Below, one piece after another: positions 16,019 to 25,675 of a stretch of 64,000 bases of DNA. Each line of letters starts with the position of its first letter. The first letter of the stretch is position 1. Location: contig JANQHO010000169.1 of assembly GCA_028277105.1 (NCBI GenBank), positions 1 to 64,000 of the forward strand, given 5' to 3'. The notes below the pieces were generated by a model. The model ran no database searches. It had not been told where the DNA came from and saw only the letters and a list, made by a program, of their open reading frames with translations. The position numbers and the translations under genes are program-made. This DNA comes from Owenweeksia sp. GTDB taxonomy: Bacteria; Bacteroidota; Bacteroidia; Flavobacteriales; Schleiferiaceae.

Positions 16019-17290
16019 GTGTATTGTATACTGGATATAGAATCTACCGGAGGTCCCTTTGGCAAGGAATCGATTATTGAAGTAGCCTTGTTCCGCTATG
16101 ACGGGGATGAGATAGTTGATCAACTCATCAGCCTGGTACATCCCCACCGGGAAATACAAAAGTACGTTAGTAAAATGACCGGTATTACTCCTAAAATGTT
16201 AATAAGGGCACCCCGCTTTCACGAGATTGCCAAACGCGTAATAGAGCTAACGGAAGATGCTGTGTTAGTTGGACATAACGTGGAGTTTGATTACCGTATG
16301 CTGCGGCAGGAGTTCACCCGTTTAGGTTACTCCTACGAGCGTAAAACGCTTGACACTATTTCCCTTTCGGAGAGCCTTATTCCTGGTCTTAGCTCTTACG
16401 GGCTGGATCGCGTTTGTAGTGAATTGGGTATTCATCGTACCAGCAAACACCGGGCTGAGAGTGATGCCAGGGCAACTCTGGAACTTTTCAGCATACTGCA
16501 GGAAAAAGACCGTAAAAAGGATATTGGCGTTGTAGGACAGAGTATTATCCCTCCTGATTATCTCAAGGACAAATTACGCGATCTTAGCCGTTCTCTTAAA
16601 ATTAACAGGGGGTTATACTACCTGCACGACCTCGAGGGCAAGCTTTTATTTATTGGTTCTTCCAGCAATATTAAGAATGCCCTGAACCGACTTTTTCTAA
16701 ATAGTGATGAAAACCAGGAGCTTTTGGAAAAAATCAATTCGGTAAGAGCAGAAGAATGCGGCAACTGGCTGATCGCACGCGCTAAAAAACACAGTGAACT
16801 GATCCAGGTTATACCACCTTTCAATGAGCCTGTAAAACTGAACCTTCCTTTGGGTATATATGCCGGGGATCATAAGAAGATACCAACTTTGGAGGTAAAA
16901 TCTCTCCATGAAACCGGACGTAAAAAACCTTTGCTGCGATCAGAAAGCTATAAGGCAGCCTTCAGGGCTATTCGCATGTTTAAGCGGATAAAAAATAAAG
17001 ATCATGCAGAAAATATTATCCAGTTACTAAAGGAATTTCCCAATGAAACCGCATTTACAGGAAAAGGCAGGGGTAAAACCGGAAAAAGCGCTTTTTGGAT
17101 TGAAGAGGGCCTGTTACAGGGATACCTTTACTATAACCTGAATGATCAACTGGCTATTGCCGATAGGTTAAAAAAGAACCTGTCAGTAATTACAGATGAT
17201 AAGGAAATATTTACCGAGTATTTGAAACTTGGCATCTTAAGCGGGGAATTCAAGCATTACCTGGTACCGCAGGAAGAAAGGTCAGAATAA
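16019..17290 (+). CDS. DnaQ-like 3'-5' exonuclease fused to a GIY-YIG endonuclease domain
   Basis: Start is GTG. Residues 1-165 are a DEDDh exonuclease: D6 and E8 in LDIESTGG, the second D in VGHNVEFDYRML (about 84-94), and H and D in HRAESDARATLEL (about 141-153). From about residue 198 a GIY-YIG module follows (GLYYLHDLEGKLLFIGSSSN), like those of UvrC and Cho, then an all-helical tail of about 150 residues. Related proteins are annotated as DNA polymerase III epsilon-like. The join of an exonuclease and a nicking-type domain suggests DNA repair. The last bases overlap the convergent porin-like gene. Confidence 0.8.
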   Translation: MYCILDIESTGGPFGKESIIEVALFRYDGDEIVDQLISLVHPHREIQKYVSKMTGITPKMLIRAPRFHEIAKRVIELTEDAVLVGHNVEFDYRMLRQEFTRLGYSYERKTLDTISLSESLIPGLSSYGLDRVCSELGIHRTSKHRAESDARATLELFSILQEKDRKKDIGVVGQSIIPPDYLKDKLRDLSRSLKINRGLYYLHDLEGKLLFIGSSSNIKNALNRLFLNSDENQELLEKINSVRAEECGNWLIARAKKHSELIQVIPPFNEPVKLNLPLGIYAGDHKKIPTLEVKSLHETGRKKPLLRSESYKAAFRAIRMFKRIKNKDHAENIIQLLKEFPNETAFTGKGRGKTGKSAFWIEEGLLQGYLYYNLNDQLAIADRLKKNLSVITDDKEIFTEYLKLGILSGEFKHYLVPQEERSE

Positions 17291-17884
17291 TTCATAACCG
17301 ATCCCTACTATTATCTGGTTGATGCGGGTATCAGTCTGAAAGTTTTCTCCGTCAATTCTCAGGGTTTCGGCAGTTCTGCTCAAAGGCCCTTCGTAACGCA
17401 ATTCAAGGTTGAATTTACCAATATCGAGACCGGCCCCTAGCTGGTAGCCCCAGCTGCCATTTTGTAAACCGTTCTCGAGCACATCACTTTGTTCACCTAC
17501 ATTGAAGCTGATCACCGGCCCCACTTTTACGTTTACTGGCCCAAAAGCTTTTCCTACCAAAAGCGGTATGTCAATCCTGTTAAAGCTAATATCGATATCA
17601 GACTCATCTCCGTTAGCTGCTTTGGCTTTGGCCGTATGGCTTATATGGGTAAAGATCAATTCCGGCTGAACGTGAAGCACAACTAGTTTGATACGGGCAA
17701 ATACTCCTGCGTGATAGCCTAATTCCCGGTCGCCACTGGCTACGTCTTCATAGTTTGTATTGCCCTTGAAATCGTCAAAACTGGCGTTGGGAAAATTAAC
17801 CCCTGCACGAATTCCAAAATCAAATTGAGCCTGGGCAGACATAAAACTTAAAAATAAAACAGAAAGCAGAATAATTTTTTTCAT
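17282..17884 (-). CDS. PorT-like outer membrane beta-barrel protein
   Basis: The 200-residue protein has a signal peptide (ends SAQAQ, residue 19), then [20 protein letters not shown] and a series of strands closing with [14 protein letters not shown]. This is the usual build of the small 'outer membrane beta-barrel' (OMP_b-brl_2) family. The terminal aromatic supports insertion by the BAM complex. Its start overlaps the stop of purC by four bases, though the functions look unrelated. Confidence 0.7.
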   Translation of the reverse strand: MKKIILLSVLFLSFMSAQAQFDFGIRAGVNFPNASFDDFKGNTNYEDVASGDRELGYHAGVFARIKLVVLHVQPELIFTHISHTAKAKAANGDESDIDISFNRIDIPLLVGKAFGPVNVKVGPVISFNVGEQSDVLENGLQNGSWGYQLGAGLDIGKFNLELRYEGPLSRTAETLRIDGENFQTDTRINQIIVGIGYELF

Positions 17885-18834
17885 AATAGTTCAGATAAGG
17901 AGTTTACAATATTGGTTTCAATTCTCGCCTTTAAATTATCAGTATGGGTGCGGTTAAAGGTTTCACCGGTAATAGTTTCATACAGTTCTATATAGCGGTT
18001 ACTTACGCTTTGCACAAATTTATCATTCATATCCGGTATTTGCTGTCCTTCTTTACCCTGAAATCCGTTTTCGATCAGCCATTGTCGTACAAACTCTTTG
18101 CTCAGTTGCTTTTGAGGCATACCTTTTTCCTGATTTTCCCGGTAAGCATCCAGATAAAAATAGCGGCTGCTGTCGGGTGTATGGATCTCATCGATCAACA
18201 CAATGGTTCCGTCAGCCGTTTTACCAAACTCATATTTGGTATCAACCAGTATCAGGTTATGTTTCTCAGCATACTGTTGACCGAAACGGAACAAAGCTCT
18301 TGTATAGGCTTCGAGTTGAAGGTATTCTTCTTCACTGACAATGCCTTGAGCAAGTATTTCTTCACGGCTTATATCTTCATCATGAGTGCCTTGATCAGCT
18401 TTGGTAGTAGGAGTTATAATAGGTTGAGGGAAGGCATCATTTTCCCTTAAACCATTGCGCAGGGGCACTCCGCAAAGTTTCCGTGCTCCGGTTTTATAAG
18501 TACGCCAGGCGTGGCCGGTAAGGTAGCCTCTTATTACCATTTCTACCTTATAGGGTTCAGCTTTACGGCCAATGGTAACCATGGGGTCGGGGCTGCTGAT
18601 CTTCCAGTTGGGAACAATGTCTTTAGTAAGGTCTAAAAATTTGTTGGCTATTTGGTTCAGCACTTGCCCTTTATAAGGAATACCTTTGGGTAAAACCACG
18701 TCAAAGGCCGAGATCCGGTCGCTGGCTACCATCACCAGGTACTGGTCGGCTACTGTATATACGTCACGTACTTTACCCCGGTAAAAGCTGTTTTGTTGGG
18801 GCAGTTTGAAGTCAGTTTCCTTTAGTGCTTTCAT
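17881..18834 (-). CDS. purC: Phosphoribosylaminoimidazole-succinocarboxamide synthase
   Basis: This ATP-dependent ligase joins aspartate to CAIR in purine synthesis. Family signatures are [11 protein letters not shown] near the start, [20 protein letters not shown], the nucleotide-site region with [14 protein letters not shown], and [28 protein letters not shown]. At about 317 residues it is of the longer, yeast-like type common in Bacteroidota. The ATG at 18834 is preferred (MKALKETDF); an upstream in-frame ATG at 18858 would add MPTKRRRT. It overlaps the end of phoH, so the two are co-transcribed. Confidence 0.93.
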   Translation of the reverse strand: MKALKETDFKLPQQNSFYRGKVRDVYTVADQYLVMVASDRISAFDVVLPKGIPYKGQVLNQIANKFLDLTKDIVPNWKISSPDPMVTIGRKAEPYKVEMVIRGYLTGHAWRTYKTGARKLCGVPLRNGLRENDAFPQPIITPTTKADQGTHDEDISREEILAQGIVSEEEYLQLEAYTRALFRFGQQYAEKHNLILVDTKYEFGKTADGTIVLIDEIHTPDSSRYFYLDAYRENQEKGMPQKQLSKEFVRQWLIENGFQGKEGQQIPDMNDKFVQSVSNRYIELYETITGETFNRTHTDNLKARIETNIVNSLSELL

Positions 18835-19777
18835 CGTTCTTCTTCTCTTCGTAGGCATTAATGATATCCTTTACCAGGCGGTGGCGTATTACGTCTTCTT
18901 CGTTCAGGTAAATGAAATCGATCCCTTTGATGTTTTTGAGGATACGGGTAGCCTCGGTAAGGCCTGAGCCTTGTTTACGAGGCAGGTCTACCTGAGTAGC
19001 GTCACCCGTTACTATAAACTTGGCATCGGCCCCCATTCGGGTCAGGAACATTTTCATTTGTGAATGGGTGGTATTCTGGGCTTCATCCAGGATCACAAAA
19101 GCCCTGTCCAGAGTGCGTCCCCGCATAAAGGCCAGGGGAGCTATTTGTATAGTGCCTGATTCCAGGTAAAAGCTCAACCTCTCGGGGGGTATCATGTCGC
19201 GTAAAGCATCGTATAAAGGTTGCAGATAAGGGTCTAATTTCTCTTTGAGGTCACCCGGTAAAAAACCCAGATTTTCTCCTGCTTCTACTGCCGGCCGGGT
19301 CAGGATAATGCGTTTGATCTCTTTATTTTTCAAGGCCCTTACTGCCAGTGCCACTGCGGTATAGGTTTTACCGGTTCCTGCGGGGCCTATGGCAAAGATC
19401 ATATCGTTGCTCTCAATAGATTTGAGCATAAGCCGTTGGTTTTGGGTACGGGCTTTTATGGGACTGCCGTTAACCCCAAATACTATGGTGTCATTGCCTG
19501 TTTCCAGATTCTGGGGGTTTAACATCTCATCCTTCATTATTCTTTCTATCTGATTTACAGACAGGGAGTTGTACTTGTTGAGATGAAGGACGATCTCATC
19601 AATTTTTTCCTGGAATTGTTCTATGCGCTGGGGTTCTCCGTTAATTTTGATCTCATTGCCCCGGGCAACGATCTTCAGTTCCGGAAAAAAAGATTTTATG
19701 ATGTTTAAAAAGCGATTATTACTCCCGTACAGATCACGGGGGTCAATATTTTCAAGAATTAAACTCGTTTCTATCAA
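18812..19777 (-). CDS. phoH: PhoH family ATPase
   Basis: The 321-residue protein has an N-terminal KH-like part ([20 protein letters not shown]) and a P-loop ATPase: Walker A GPAGTGKT at residues 131-138, [20 protein letters not shown], and Walker [21 protein letters not shown], then GDATQVDLP. PhoH proteins of this type (YbeZ group) are linked to RNA metabolism and ribosome maturation. It is the first gene of a unit with purC, reading away from the SAM hydroxide adenosyltransferase gene. Confidence 0.92.
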   Translation of the reverse strand: MIETSLILENIDPRDLYGSNNRFLNIIKSFFPELKIVARGNEIKINGEPQRIEQFQEKIDEIVLHLNKYNSLSVNQIERIMKDEMLNPQNLETGNDTIVFGVNGSPIKARTQNQRLMLKSIESNDMIFAIGPAGTGKTYTAVALAVRALKNKEIKRIILTRPAVEAGENLGFLPGDLKEKLDPYLQPLYDALRDMIPPERLSFYLESGTIQIAPLAFMRGRTLDRAFVILDEAQNTTHSQMKMFLTRMGADAKFIVTGDATQVDLPRKQGSGLTEATRILKNIKGIDFIYLNEEDVIRHRLVKDIINAYEEKKNDESTKGN

Positions 19778-19885
19778 ATTGTGGGCTTACTGTTAAATAA
19801 TGGGTTATATGGTTTGAAAAAGTTCTAATTTTGGCAACAAAGTAACAACTTTTAACGCTATTTACTGAGGCTTCAAGCCGCATGT

Positions 19886-20680
19886 ATGCCCATAATTACG
19901 CTTACATCCGATTATGGTTTAACCGATCCCTACCTGGCTTCGGTCAAAGGAACTATATTGAGCGAAATAGAATCAGTGAAGCTGGTGGATATCTCGCATA
20001 CCATACAACCAGGCAATTTTTTTGAAGCGGCCTTTATCCTTCGAAATAGTTACTATAGCTTTCCGAAGGGTACGGTTCACCTTATCTCTGTACAGGAAAT
20101 AACAGAAAATAAGCGGTGGCTTGCAGCCGAAGTAGACGGACATTTTTTTCTGGCAGCTGATAATGGCCTTATCAGTACCATTAACCCTGAAGTTAAAATC
20201 AATAAAGTAATTGGTATTAACCTGCGACAGGAGGTTACGCTTTTTCCAAGCCGTGATTTGTTGGCCCGTTCGGCTTCCCACCTGGCCAGAGGAGGAAGCA
20301 TTGATCTATTAGGCAGGGAAATAAAGGATTACAAAGAGAGTACCATTATGAGACCACGGATTGCAAAAGACGGGTCAAACATTTTGGGCAGTGTGGTTTA
20401 TGTTGATAATTTTGGCAACCTCATTACCAATATTTCATGGAAGACTTTTCGCGAAACAGGTAAGGAGCGCGTTTTTGAGATTGTTTTGCCCCGTAATAAG
20501 GCCATAGAAAAACTGCACAAATCGTATTATCCGGCTTCACCGGGAAGTGTATTAGCTTTGTTTAATTCTCAAAATCTGCTGGAAATAGCTTTGAGCGGAG
20601 CAAGAGGAAAAGATTATAACGGGGCTAATACCTTGCTGGGTCTTGATGTAAGGGATACAGTAACAGTAAACTTTAAATGA
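19886..20680 (+). CDS. SAM hydroxide adenosyltransferase (DUF62)
   Basis: The 264-residue protein belongs to the fluorinase-like DUF62 family: MPIITLTSDYGLTDPYLASV at the start with the adenosine-binding Asp, VKLVDISHTIQPGN, GTVHLISV, and VVYVDNFGNLITNI in the C-terminal barrel. Most members hydrolyse S-adenosylmethionine to adenosine and methionine rather than halogenating it. A second ATG lies four bases upstream in another frame and is not used. The gene overlaps the next one by four bases and starts the run that leads into gldF. Confidence 0.85.
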   Translation: MPIITLTSDYGLTDPYLASVKGTILSEIESVKLVDISHTIQPGNFFEAAFILRNSYYSFPKGTVHLISVQEITENKRWLAAEVDGHFFLAADNGLISTINPEVKINKVIGINLRQEVTLFPSRDLLARSASHLARGGSIDLLGREIKDYKESTIMRPRIAKDGSNILGSVVYVDNFGNLITNISWKTFRETGKERVFEIVLPRNKAIEKLHKSYYPASPGSVLALFNSQNLLEIALSGARGKDYNGANTLLGLDVRDTVTVNFK

Positions 20681-20970
20681 TTATACGAATAGTTAAGATG
20701 ACCTTTCACAGTGAAAGAGTCGAAGATTTTCTGAATAATTTCCATCGCAATAAAAAGTCTATCAGGAACTTTGAAGGCTGTACCCATCTGGAGCTGCTGC
20801 AAGAAAAAAACAAGGATAACGTTTTTTTCACTTACAGCTACTGGGAGGAGGAAGAGAACCTTGAAAATTACCGCCACTCGGCATTGTTTAAAGAGGTGTG
20901 GGCTTACACCAAAACACTGTTTTCTGAAAAGCCACAGGCCTGGAGTGTAGAACGAAAAGTAGAGCTTTAG
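20677..20970 (+). CDS. Antibiotic biosynthesis monooxygenase-type (ABM) protein
   Basis: At 97 residues this is a single ferredoxin-like ABM/DUF4188-type domain: IIRIVKMTFHSERVEDFLNN, NFEGCTHLELLQEKN, FFTYSYWEEEENLENYRHSA, LFKEVWAYTKTLF. Such proteins are small dimers acting on quinones, heme-like or reactive carbonyl compounds. The start overlaps the stop of the SAM-hydrolysing protein gene (ATGA), and gldF begins two bases after its end, so it is locked into the same transcript. A link to gliding is not implied. Confidence 0.75.
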   Translation: MIIRIVKMTFHSERVEDFLNNFHRNKKSIRNFEGCTHLELLQEKNKDNVFFTYSYWEEEENLENYRHSALFKEVWAYTKTLFSEKPQAWSVERKVEL

Positions 20971-20972
20971 TT

Positions 20973-21704
20973 ATGAGAGCCTTAATGTGGAAAGAAATAA
21001 AGAGCTTTTTAAACTCCATTACCGGTTATTTGGTAATTGTGGTTTACTTGCTCATCAACAGTGTTTTTTTATGGCTTTTCCCTGGTAGCTTCAATATATT
21101 GGACGGGGGATATGCCAGTATCGAGAATTTGTTTTTGATTTCCCCCTGGGTGTTTATGTTCCTTATTCCCGCCATCACTATGCGGATGTTTGCGGATGAG
21201 AAAAAGGGGGGCACCCTTGAATTGCTGCTTACAAAACCTCTCACGGACCTGCAGATCATTTTCTCCAAGTTTACAGCCGGGCTTATACTGGTTATATTTT
21301 CGGTTTTACCTACCCTGCTTTATTATTACAGTATTTATCAACTGGGCAATCCCGTTGGTAATATCGATTCGGGTGGTGCTTTGGGTTCCTATATCGGTTT
21401 GATTTTTTTAGGAGCCAGTTATGTAAGTATAGGAGTATTTGCTTCTTCCCTTACCGATAATCAAATAGTTGCTTTTTTGATCGCTCTTTTTCTCTGTTAT
21501 TTCTTTTATTCCGGTTTTGACCAAATAGCCGAGCTCAATGCCCTGGGTAGTTTTAATTTGTTGATATTGAGCCTGGGAATTAATGAACACTACACTTCCA
21601 TGAGCAGGGGAGTGATCGATAGCCGTGATCTGATCTACTTTATAGGCCTGATCCTTATTTTTTCCTATGCCACCCGTTTAGTAATTCAAAGCAGAAAGTG
21701 GTGA
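20973..21704 (+). CDS. gldF: GldF, ABC-transporter membrane subunit of gliding motility
   Basis: The 243-residue protein is an ABC-2 type permease with six hydrophobic segments (for example YLVIVVYLLINSVFLWLF and ISPWVFMFLIPAITMRMF). The conserved loop MRMFADEKKGGTLELLLTKP is typical of GldF. GldF, GldG and the ATPase GldA form a transporter needed for gliding in Flavobacterium-like bacteria; gldA is not in this window. Its end overlaps the gldG start. Confidence 0.9.
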   Translation: MRALMWKEIKSFLNSITGYLVIVVYLLINSVFLWLFPGSFNILDGGYASIENLFLISPWVFMFLIPAITMRMFADEKKGGTLELLLTKPLTDLQIIFSKFTAGLILVIFSVLPTLLYYYSIYQLGNPVGNIDSGGALGSYIGLIFLGASYVSIGVFASSLTDNQIVAFLIALFLCYFFYSGFDQIAELNALGSFNLLILSLGINEHYTSMSRGVIDSRDLIYFIGLILIFSYATRLVIQSRKW

Positions 21705-23425
21705 AGAAGAGAAAAAACAAAGATATATTCCAATTTATCCTGCTCACAGGTATAGTAGTACTGCTGAATATCATCAGTTCGCTGGAATTTTTCAGAATAG
21801 ACCTTACCAGCGAAAAGCGTTACAGTTTATCTGATGCTACCATTGATTTGCTGGAAAGCTATGACGATATTATTTACGTTAAAATCTACCTGGAAGGGGA
21901 TTTTCCTTCAGGCTTTCAGAGGTTACAGCGCGAAACAGAGCAAATGCTAGGCGAATTCAGGGCTTACAACCGTCAAATAGAATATGAGTTCATTGATCCC
22001 AATGGAGCCGAAGACGAAAAGGTCAACCAGGAACTTTCCCAACAGCTGCAGTTTAAAGGTTTAAGACCTTACCGCCTCCAAATCAACGAAGGTGGGGGCA
22101 ATCGCGTAATGAATATTTTTCCGGGCGCTATTATGAGTTATGGGGATAAGGAGGTTGCCGTTCCTCTATTAGTTGATCAGTTAGGCAGCTCTCCTGAAAA
22201 CCAGATCAACACTTCGGTACAGAATCTGGAATTTGCCTTGGCTAATGGCATCAAACAATTGGTGTTGAAACGCAAACCATTAGTTGGCTTTTTAGAGGGG
22301 CATGGCGAATTGGAACCTTTAACTTATCTGGCTGATTTTGCCCGCACCCTAGCGGAGAATTACAATATAAACAGGTTTAATATCCGCAAATTCCGCAGTG
22401 ACAGTACGGGAGAGCAGCTGAGTATATCTGATCAGCTGAGAAGGATTAACCGTTTTGACGCTATAATAGTGGCTAAGCCCCGCAGAGCTTTCAATAATCT
22501 GGATAAATACCTGCTGGATCAATTTATTATGGGAGGAGGTAAAGTATTGTGGTTGCTGGATGCTGTTCACGCAGAAATGGACAGCCTCAGTAAAAGCGCC
22601 CAGTTTATATCTTACCCCGTTATAGACCAGCTAGGACTGAGTGATATGCTTTTCCGTTATGGGGCCAGGGTAAATACTAACCTGGTGCAGGATATGATAG
22701 CAGCGGGAGTTTCAGACCAAAGAAATGTATATCCCTGGGTTTATTTTCCAATGGTGATGCCTCAGGTAAAACACCCTATTACTAAAGACCTGAATGCCAT
22801 AAAACTCGAATTTGCTTCAACAATAGACACCATCATTGCTCCGGGTGTTAAAAAGACTCCTTTACTGCTTTCCTCTCCTTACAGCAAAACCGTTGGTACT
22901 CCTCATATGGTAAATCTGGGCACACTTTATCAAAAACAGGAAGAAAAGCGCTATACTCAAAAATATTTCTCTCTGGCTATGCTGCTGGAAGGCGAATTTG
23001 AATCTGCTTTTAAAAACCGCTTACTTCCCAAAGAGGACGGAACGGAGAATCTTCCTCTTAAAGAAAAGAGTAGCTTCACTCAAATGCTAGTAGTGGGTGA
23101 TGGTGATATCATCAAGAATCAACTGAATATAGTAAATCCTAACCTGCCTCGTGGTACTCCCCTCCCGCTTGGTTTTGACCAGTTTACAGGGACACAATAT
23201 GGCAATAAAGATTTCCTGATGAACACTATTGACTACATGTTGGATGAAACGGGTTTGATCTCCATACGTTCAAGGGAACTCAAAATAAGATTGCTGGATT
23301 TTAATAAGCTCAAAGAAGGCAAGCTGAACTGGCAATTGCTAAATACCTTGTTACCAATTGCAGTTATTATAATTTTTGGTTTGTTATTTAATTATTTGAG
23401 AAGAAGACAATACGCAGCAAAATGA
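21698..23425 (+). CDS. gldG: GldG, gliding motility-associated ABC-transporter substrate-binding protein
   Basis: Start codon is GTG (21698 or 21701), overlapping the gldF stop. The 575-residue protein has an N-terminal membrane helix (about 14-32), the DUF7088/PF09822 outside domain (FRIDLTSEKRYSLSDATIDL, YVKIYLEGDFPSGFQRLQRE, then LVGFLEGHGELE and KVLWLLDAVHAEMDSL) and a C-terminal helix (LLPIAVIIIFGLLFNYLRR). This is full length for GldG. It works with GldF in the membrane. The next gene overlaps its stop by four bases. Confidence 0.92.
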   Translation: MVKKRKNKDIFQFILLTGIVVLLNIISSLEFFRIDLTSEKRYSLSDATIDLLESYDDIIYVKIYLEGDFPSGFQRLQRETEQMLGEFRAYNRQIEYEFIDPNGAEDEKVNQELSQQLQFKGLRPYRLQINEGGGNRVMNIFPGAIMSYGDKEVAVPLLVDQLGSSPENQINTSVQNLEFALANGIKQLVLKRKPLVGFLEGHGELEPLTYLADFARTLAENYNINRFNIRKFRSDSTGEQLSISDQLRRINRFDAIIVAKPRRAFNNLDKYLLDQFIMGGGKVLWLLDAVHAEMDSLSKSAQFISYPVIDQLGLSDMLFRYGARVNTNLVQDMIAAGVSDQRNVYPWVYFPMVMPQVKHPITKDLNAIKLEFASTIDTIIAPGVKKTPLLLSSPYSKTVGTPHMVNLGTLYQKQEEKRYTQKYFSLAMLLEGEFESAFKNRLLPKEDGTENLPLKEKSSFTQMLVVGDGDIIKNQLNIVNPNLPRGTPLPLGFDQFTGTQYGNKDFLMNTIDYMLDETGLISIRSRELKIRLLDFNKLKEGKLNWQLLNTLLPIAVIIIFGLLFNYLRRRQYAAK

Positions 23426-24438
23426 GCAGGAAAAACATAGTTTACCTTTTGACATTTATAATCCTTTTAGCAGTGGCCGGTTGGCTTTATACCAGCCGTA
23501 GCAAGGGAACCACATTAGATCGCAAGGTGGAATATAATTTCACGATAAGGGATACTGCCAATGTTGACAAGATCATAATTGAAGATAAAAGCCCGGCTAA
23601 AGTAATTCTTAGCCGCTCTACTAATGGATGGATGGTAAATGGCGAATTCAAAGCGAGAAAGGACGCCATAGAAGTGCTTTTAGAGACTTTACATCGTATG
23701 GAAATGCGAAATTTTATTCCGGAAAAACTCCAACAAACCGTGATTAAACGCTTGTCAGTTTTTGGGAAAGAAGTACAGGTTTTTAAAAACGGCAAACTCT
23801 TTAAAACCTTTTATGTGGGGACCAATTCACAGGATGAAATGGCAACTTATATGATGATAAAAGGAGCCGCAGCTCCCTATGCTGTACATATTCCAGGCTT
23901 TAACGGCTTTTTATCTACCCGTTTTTTTACCGATGACAATTTATGGCGCAGTCGCGATCTGATAAGTATGAACCCCGTAAACATCAAGGAAGTAAAAATG
24001 TATTATCCCGATTCGGTGGATGCCAGTTTCAAAATAAGCATTTTCAATTCCGATAGTTTGTTTATTACCAGGCTCAACGACAACCGTATTGTGAAGAATG
24101 TCAATATGGTCAACACCCGGCTGTTTTTATCGGCCTTTAGAAATCTGAAGTATGAGGGTGCCATAGTACCTACAGATCCCATATGGCAAAGGAGGGATTC
24201 ATTACTGGCCAGTATTCCTGCATTTCGTTTGGAGGTAAAAGATGTAGACGGCAAAGTAACCGCAGTGAGTGGCTACCGCATAAAAGGAAGTATATTACCG
24301 GTTGAAGAGGATGAAGAAGAGGCTGAATACGACCCCGACCGTATGCATGGTTTTATCAATGATGAGCGAATGGTTTTATTGCAGTTTTACGGTCTTAAGA
24401 ATGTTCTCAAATCATTGAGTTATTTCACAAATTCCTGA
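23422..24438 (+). CDS. DUF4340 protein in the gld operon
   Basis: The 338-residue protein has an N-terminal membrane anchor (IVYLLTFIILLAVAGWLY) followed by DUF4340 repeats (DTANVDKIIIEDKSPAKVIL, then the MVNGEFKARKDAIEVLLETL segment). DUF4340 genes often follow GldG-like genes in many phyla, which suggests a third, periplasm-facing part of this transporter. ATGA overlap with gldG supports translation coupling. Mature function is unknown. Confidence 0.75.
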   Translation: MSRKNIVYLLTFIILLAVAGWLYTSRSKGTTLDRKVEYNFTIRDTANVDKIIIEDKSPAKVILSRSTNGWMVNGEFKARKDAIEVLLETLHRMEMRNFIPEKLQQTVIKRLSVFGKEVQVFKNGKLFKTFYVGTNSQDEMATYMMIKGAAAPYAVHIPGFNGFLSTRFFTDDNLWRSRDLISMNPVNIKEVKMYYPDSVDASFKISIFNSDSLFITRLNDNRIVKNVNMVNTRLFLSAFRNLKYEGAIVPTDPIWQRRDSLLASIPAFRLEVKDVDGKVTAVSGYRIKGSILPVEEDEEEAEYDPDRMHGFINDERMVLLQFYGLKNVLKSLSYFTNS

Positions 24439-24488
24439 ATTGTTGAAATTTTTAGGCTCTATTTAAGCATCAAGGGGTTAAATCAAAT

Positions 24489-24496
24489 TATATTTG
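24489..24496 (+). promoter_or_regulatory. Possible -7 element before dnaN
   Basis: TATATTTG matches the Bacteroidota -7 pattern TAnnTTTG and lies 34 bases before the dnaN start. No TTG stands at the right distance upstream, so this is a half-match. Confidence 0.35.
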
Positions 24497-24530
24497 TTGG
24501 CTGCTTAATGTAAATCAAACCAAAAAGTAA

Positions 24531-25652
24531 ATGAAATTCATTGTTTCCAGCGGAGCTCTTTTAAAACAATTGCAAATTGTTGGCGGTGTTCTAAACACTA
24601 ATAATACCCTGGCCATTTTAGATAACTTTCTCTTTGATCTTAAGCAAAATCAGCTCAATATTTCAGCTTCAGACCTGGAAACAACCATTAGCGCTACGCT
24701 TGAAGTAGATAGCCAGACAGAAGGTATGGCTGCCATACCGGCCCGCTTGCTGTTAGACGGATTGAAAGCCCTGCCCGAACAACCCGTTACATTTGTGGTA
24801 GATGAAGAAACCCATACCGTGGAAATGAGTTCAGATTATGGTAAATACTCACTGGCTTTTGTAGATGGAGAAGAGTTTCCCAGGTTGCCCGAAATGGAAG
24901 ATGTAAGTACAACTGCAATTCCCGGGGAAATACTGGCTACCGCTATCAATAAAACACTATTTGCGGCCGGTAATGACGATTTGCGGCCGGTAATGTCGGG
25001 GGTTTTCTTTCAGTTCAGTAGTGAAAACCTGACGTTTGTAGCCACGGATGCCCATAAATTGGTGCGCTATCGCAGAAACGATCACAAAAGTGATCATACG
25101 GCAGAATTTATCATGCCTCGCAAACCGCTCAATATTCTCAAATCTGTTTTGGCTACTGTAAGCGATGAAGTAAAGATCCACTACAATGAAACTAACTGCC
25201 GTTTTGAGTTTGAGAACATTGTTCTGACCAGCAGGCTCATCGATGGTAAATATCCCAATTACGAAGCAGTAATCCCCAAGGATAACCCCAATAAAATGGA
25301 AATTGAGCGGGCCGTTTTTTTGAGTTCCGTTAAGAGAGTTGCCATTTTCTCCAATAAGACTACTCATCAGGTTCGCCTGAAAGTGGCGGGGTCTGAGTTA
25401 AATATCTCGGCCGAAGACATTGACTTTTCCAACAAGGCTCACGAAAGGCTTACCTGCAACTACCAGGGAGATGATATGGAAATAGGTTTTAACAGCCGTT
25501 TTCTTACCGAGATGCTCAGCAATCTCGAATCAGACGGTATCAGCCTTGAGATGTCAGCTCCCAACCGGGCCGGTATCATTCTGCCCAATGACGGTCTGGA
25601 AGAGGGGGAAGATATCCTTATGCTGGTAATGCCGGTTATGCTCAATAGTTAA
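24531..25652 (+). CDS. dnaN: DNA polymerase III beta sliding clamp
   Basis: At 373 residues this is a full-length clamp of three repeated folds. Signatures are MKFIVSSGALLKQLQIVGGV, the LATVSDEVKIHY region, DDLRPVMSGVFFQFSSENLT, VATDAHKLVRYR, and the C-terminal hydrophobic end DILMLVMPVML that lines the protein-binding pocket. The ring tethers polymerases, including DinB encoded later in the window. A 17-base direct repeat lies at 24959-24995 but does not disturb the usual FxxxxDDLRPVMSG sequence. Confidence 0.95.
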   Translation: MKFIVSSGALLKQLQIVGGVLNTNNTLAILDNFLFDLKQNQLNISASDLETTISATLEVDSQTEGMAAIPARLLLDGLKALPEQPVTFVVDEETHTVEMSSDYGKYSLAFVDGEEFPRLPEMEDVSTTAIPGEILATAINKTLFAAGNDDLRPVMSGVFFQFSSENLTFVATDAHKLVRYRRNDHKSDHTAEFIMPRKPLNILKSVLATVSDEVKIHYNETNCRFEFENIVLTSRLIDGKYPNYEAVIPKDNPNKMEIERAVFLSSVKRVAIFSNKTTHQVRLKVAGSELNISAEDIDFSNKAHERLTCNYQGDDMEIGFNSRFLTEMLSNLESDGISLEMSAPNRAGIILPNDGLEEGEDILMLVMPVMLNS

Positions 25653-25675
25653 AAATTAAGCCCAGTTTTGAAATT

